Assembly: GCA_003560875.1 (NCBI GenBank)
Contig: PWJQ01000059.1
Coordinates: 1-34,295 of the forward strand
DNA: 34,295 nucleotides
Direction of reading: 5' to 3'
From: Methanomassiliicoccaceae archaeon
GTDB taxonomy: Archaea; Thermoplasmatota; Thermoplasmata; Methanomassiliicoccales; Methanomethylophilaceae
Made by a program: the position numbers and the translations under genes. This document shows positions 31,499-34,295 of this stretch, one piece after another. Positions within the stretch are counted from its first letter, which is position 1, and each line of letters begins with the position of its first letter. Under the pieces are notes generated by a model that saw only the letters and a program-made list of their open reading frames with translations, did no database searches and had not been told where the DNA came from.

Positions 31499-33163
31499 AT
31501 GAAGGGATCGAGGGCGCTGCTGAAGCTTCTGGAGGACAGGGGGGTCGACACCATGTTCGGCTACCCTGGAGGAAGCGTGATACCCATATTCGACGAGTTA
31601 TTGGACTCCTCTATAAGGGACATCCTCGTCAGACACGAACAATGTGCCGCCCATATGGCGGACGGGTACGCCCGTGCCCTGGGTAAGCCCGGCGTATGCC
31701 TGGCGACCTCAGGTCCCGGCGCCACCAACCTGGTAACCGGTGTGGCGACCGCTTATGCGGACTCCTCGCCCATGATCGTGCTGACCGGCCAGGTGATGAG
31801 CGGCGCTCTGGGGATGGGTGCGTTCCAGGAGGTCGACTGTTTCAGCCTCATGATGCCCATCACCAAGCACAACTACCGTCTCTTGGACATAGAGCATCTG
31901 CCGGAGGCGGTGTCCAGCGGATGGCAGTTATGCCAGACCGGGAGACCGGGGCCGGTGCACATCGACCTGCCCTTGGACACCATAAACTCCGAGATGGACG
32001 AGGCGCTCCTGAAATCCGACTTCCCCGTCGTCACGGTGCAGGAGGACCTGCGCCAGGTGCCCTTGGCCGTGGACCTTATAATGAAAGCGGAGAGGCCGCT
32101 CATACTGGCCGGAGGGGGCGTCATAGGCTCCAACTCGGCACCTGAGCTCGTCACTCTGGCGGAGACCGTTTGGGCTCCGGTGGTCACCTCGCTCATGGGT
32201 ATCGGTTCGATACCGGACGAACACCCGCTGGCATTGGGTTGCCCCGGTATGCACGGACGCACCAGTGCCCTCAAGGCCCTGAAGGAGACGGACCTCCTTA
32301 TCGCCGTGGGCAGTCGTTTCAGCGACCGTACCTTCAGCAAGCACACCGAGATACAGCCCGGTGCGAAGGTCGTGCACATCGACGTGGACCCGGTGGAGCT
32401 CGGCAAACACTCCCAGACCGCGGCCTCGATCCGTTCCGACGTCAAGGTGGGCCTGCGCGCCATCCTGCAGCACATCCGCCTGCAGAAGCATGACCAGTGG
32501 GCGCAGAAGGTCGCATCCATCAAGGCACAGTGCTGCTGCGATAGGGACATCGACCAGATCCCCATCGTCCCTCAGAAGGTGATGCACGAGATCAACAAAC
32601 TGATGGACGACAAACTGATAATCACCACCGAGGTCGGTCAGAACCAGATGTGGGCCTCCCATCATCTCAAGATACAAAGGCCTCGGCAATTCATATCATC
32701 AGGCGGCTTTGGGACAATGGGATTCGGCTTCCCTGCCGCCATCGGCGCCAAGGCCGCCAAGCCCGACCACAAGGTCATGGACGTCGCTGGGGACGGTAGC
32801 CTGCTCATGGTCATCCAGGAGCTGGCCACCGCTGTGGCCGAGGACCTGCCAGTGACCGTCTGCCTACTGAACAACGGTTGGCTGGGAATGGTGAAGCAGT
32901 GGCAGAAACTGTTCTGGAACGAGCGTTACTCCGGCACACAACTGTACCGTTGCATGCCGGACTTCGTCGCCTTGGCCAAGTCGTTCGGTGCTGACGGCGT
33001 GCACGTCGACCGTCCTTCGGAGGTCGCCGAGGCACTGCAGATGGGGCTGGACTCCGATGTGCCGTTCATCGTGGACATCAAGGTGGACCCCGAGGAGGAC
33101 ATACTCCCCATGCTGCCCCCCAACCCGGCCATACCGCCGATCATGGGGCGCTGCCGTTTCTAG
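31499..33163 (+). CDS. ilvB: Acetolactate synthase, catalytic subunit
   Basis: Condenses two pyruvates, or pyruvate and 2-oxobutyrate, with TPP and FAD. The 554-residue protein has the cofactor-activating Glu47 in VRHEQCAAHMADGYAR, SGPGATN, VLTGQV, the central FAD/structural domain (about 190-340) and the C-terminal TPP motif GDGSLLM...NNGWLGMVKQ. Length and order are those of AHAS large subunits. No regulatory ilvN follows; ilvC is next, after an 80-base gap. Confidence 0.94.
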   Translation: MKGSRALLKLLEDRGVDTMFGYPGGSVIPIFDELLDSSIRDILVRHEQCAAHMADGYARALGKPGVCLATSGPGATNLVTGVATAYADSSPMIVLTGQVMSGALGMGAFQEVDCFSLMMPITKHNYRLLDIEHLPEAVSSGWQLCQTGRPGPVHIDLPLDTINSEMDEALLKSDFPVVTVQEDLRQVPLAVDLIMKAERPLILAGGGVIGSNSAPELVTLAETVWAPVVTSLMGIGSIPDEHPLALGCPGMHGRTSALKALKETDLLIAVGSRFSDRTFSKHTEIQPGAKVVHIDVDPVELGKHSQTAASIRSDVKVGLRAILQHIRLQKHDQWAQKVASIKAQCCCDRDIDQIPIVPQKVMHEINKLMDDKLIITTEVGQNQMWASHHLKIQRPRQFISSGGFGTMGFGFPAAIGAKAAKPDHKVMDVAGDGSLLMVIQELATAVAEDLPVTVCLLNNGWLGMVKQWQKLFWNERYSGTQLYRCMPDFVALAKSFGADGVHVDRPSEVAEALQMGLDSDVPFIVDIKVDPEEDILPMLPPNPAIPPIMGRCRF

Positions 33164-33178
33164 CGGCACAACCTTTTT
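33152..33178 (+). terminator. Hairpin plus T-run after ilvB
   Basis: TGCCG (33152-33156) and CGGCA (33164-33168) form a 5-bp stem around a loop containing the ilvB stop, followed by TTTTT at 33174-33178. This looks like an intrinsic terminator; in archaea the T-run alone might suffice. Confidence 0.45.
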
Positions 33179-33180
33179 CC

Positions 33181-33189
33181 CATATACTT
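33181..33189 (+). promoter_or_regulatory. Candidate TATA box for ilvC
   Basis: CATATACTT at 33181-33189, just after the putative terminator, predicts a start near 33212 and a leader of about 30 bases. ilvC could thus be transcribed apart from ilvB. Confidence 0.4.
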
Positions 33190-33243
33190 ACATGGAGTTC
33201 GGAACAGAATCCAACCAATCATAGAACATCACAGGTGAAGCAA

Positions 33244-34233
33244 ATGGTCAAGATCTATCATGATTCAGACGTCGACCTCGGCGTCCTAGACGGCAAGAAG
33301 ATAGCGGTCATCGGTTACGGTGCCCAGGGAAGGGCGCAGGCCCTCTGCCTGCACGATTCAGGATTGGACATAGTGATCGGCGTCCGCAAGGACGGACCCT
33401 CCTGGAATAAGGCCCAGGAGGACGGCCTGGTCGTCGCCGAGATACCGGAGGCGGTCAAAGGCGCCGATGTGGTCATGGTCCTCACCCCTGACGAGGTGCA
33501 GCCCGACCTCTACGTGGAGCAGATAGCCCCCAACATGAAGAAGGGCGCCGCTCTGGAGTTCGCCCACGGCTTCTCCATCGTCTACGACCTCATCAAACCC
33601 CCCGCGGACATCGACGTCATAATGATGGCCCCCAAGTCGCCTGGCGACATGGAGAGGGTGGCATACCTGGAGGGCTTCGGCGTCCCGGCGCTCATAGCCG
33701 TGCACCAGGATGCGACCGGTAACGCCCGCAGCCTCGCCTTGGCCCTTGCCAAGGGGATAGGCTCCACCCGTGCCGGTGTGTTCGAGACCACTTTCGAGTT
33801 CGAGTGTAAGAGCGACCTCTTCGGTGAGCAGGCCGTCCTCTGTGGCGGCGTCACCGCGCTGATAAAAGCGGGTTTCGATACCCTCCGCGAGGGTGGCTAC
33901 CCGGCGGAGATCGCCTACTTCGAGGTCCTGCATGAGCTCAAACTGATCGTCGACCTGATCCAGGACGGCGGGCTGATGAGGATGTGGCAGGTCGTTTCCA
34001 ACACCGCCGAGTTCGGCGGGCTCACGCAGAGGGACAAGGTCATCACCGAAGAGTCCAAGAAGGGCATGAAGGAGATCCTGGAGAACATCGAGTCCGGCAA
34101 GTTCAAGGACGATTGGCGGACCGAGTGGCGCAACGGTCTCAAGAACCTCAAGGCCATGGAATTGGCCGAGGGGGACGAGGAGATCGAGAAGGTGGGCGAG
34201 GAAATACGCGCCCTCTTCGAAAGGAAGAGCTGA
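33244..34233 (+). CDS. ilvC: Ketol-acid reductoisomerase
   Basis: Rearranges and reduces acetolactate in valine/isoleucine synthesis. The 329-residue class I enzyme has the cofactor loop VIGYGAQGRAQA (about 21-32), APKSPG in place of the common APKGPG, and the knotted helical domain with ETTFEFECKSDLFGEQAVLCGG, where D and E bind Mg. AGGTGA at 33233-33238 lies five bases before the ATG at 33244; the GTG at 33235 is part of that site. Confidence 0.95.
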   Translation: MVKIYHDSDVDLGVLDGKKIAVIGYGAQGRAQALCLHDSGLDIVIGVRKDGPSWNKAQEDGLVVAEIPEAVKGADVVMVLTPDEVQPDLYVEQIAPNMKKGAALEFAHGFSIVYDLIKPPADIDVIMMAPKSPGDMERVAYLEGFGVPALIAVHQDATGNARSLALALAKGIGSTRAGVFETTFEFECKSDLFGEQAVLCGGVTALIKAGFDTLREGGYPAEIAYFEVLHELKLIVDLIQDGGLMRMWQVVSNTAEFGGLTQRDKVITEESKKGMKEILENIESGKFKDDWRTEWRNGLKNLKAMELAEGDEEIEKVGEEIRALFERKS

Positions 34234-34236
34234 TCC

Positions 34237-34295
34237 ATGAGCAGGGTCGAGGTCCGCACCCGCAGCGGCGTTTACCTGGCGGAGCTGGATGACAG
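34237..34295 (+). CDS. Start of a gene cut by the right edge
   Basis: An ATG three bases after the ilvC stop opens a frame of 19 codons reading MSRVEVRTRSGVYLAELDD. It shows two amphipathic beta strands and nothing more. The close spacing suggests co-transcription with ilvC. A cyclophilin-like or other small beta-rich protein is possible, but I cannot identify it. Confidence 0.4.
   Translation, partial: MSRVEVRTRSGVYLAELDD

Noticed and set aside
31928-32689. 253-codon minus-strand open frame opposite ilvB
   Set aside because: Shadow of the ilvB coding sequence; no domain signal.
1-34295. CRISPR arrays, insertion sequences, integrases, rRNA
   Set aside because: No regularly spaced repeats, transposase motifs or rRNA segments seen on either strand.

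Overview
The window is archaeal. It carries an L18e–L13–S9–RpoN gene cluster followed by a tRNA-Pro with an encoded CCA, a type II (archaeal) GAPDH, an archaeal-type PGK, a type A24 prepilin-type peptidase, an AmmeMemoRadiSam radical SAM protein and a DUF2116-like zinc-ribbon membrane protein. Promoters look like TATA boxes 25-30 bases before short or absent leaders, and ribosome-binding sites match GGAGGTGAT. The GC-rich genes, the Ogt–endonuclease V fusion (known from Ferroplasma) and the DapL lysine pathway suggest Thermoplasmatota, perhaps Methanomassiliicoccales. No methanogenesis gene is present, so that placement is an inference.

Region by region. (1) 1-2673: the start of a divergent zinc-ribbon gene, a 382-base gene-free stretch, then the highlight, a four-gene eukaryote-like ubiquitin system. 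It reads E1-like activating enzyme, ubiquitin-like protein ending exactly in Gly-Gly, E2-like conjugating enzyme with HPN and active-site Cys, and JAMM/Rpn11-like deubiquitinase. No RING E3 is linked. (2) 2670-4276, minus: 6-phospho-3-hexuloisomerase and an endonuclease IV-like TIM barrel. (3) 4495-5981: ribosomal/RNA polymerase cluster and tRNA-Pro(GGG). (4) 6058-7397: an iron-sulfur protein gene broken by one in-frame TAA, an orphan gene, and a small zinc-ribbon membrane protein. (5) 7387-10759, minus: a tightly overlapped operon of LarA-like protein, GlcF/HdrD-like Fe-S protein and dihydropteroate synthase. (6) 10860-14798: ThiL, an M28-like peptidase, AmrS, and an endonuclease III homologue that lacks the usual catalytic Asp. 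(7) 14785-20581: A24 peptidase, MscS channel with an ectodomain, Ogt–EndoV fusion, CopA-type copper ATPase. (8) 20796-27476: an Lrp/AsnC regulator heading dapA-dapB-lysC-lysA-dapF-dapL, the whole diaminopimelate aminotransferase route to lysine except asd. (9) 27501-31407, minus: pgk, an orphan gene, gap and an HDAC-family deacetylase. (10) 31499-34233: ilvB and ilvC for branched-chain amino acids, with no ilvN between them, and the first codons of a further gene at the right edge.

The most notable biology is the compact E1–Ubl–E2–JAMM operon. It is the minimal set for reversible protein tagging in the eukaryotic manner, and every diagnostic catalytic motif is intact. The second is the ferredoxin gene with a TAA inside its first cluster motif. 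The third is a palindrome placed at the expected start site of the lrp-lysine operon, a likely autoregulatory operator.
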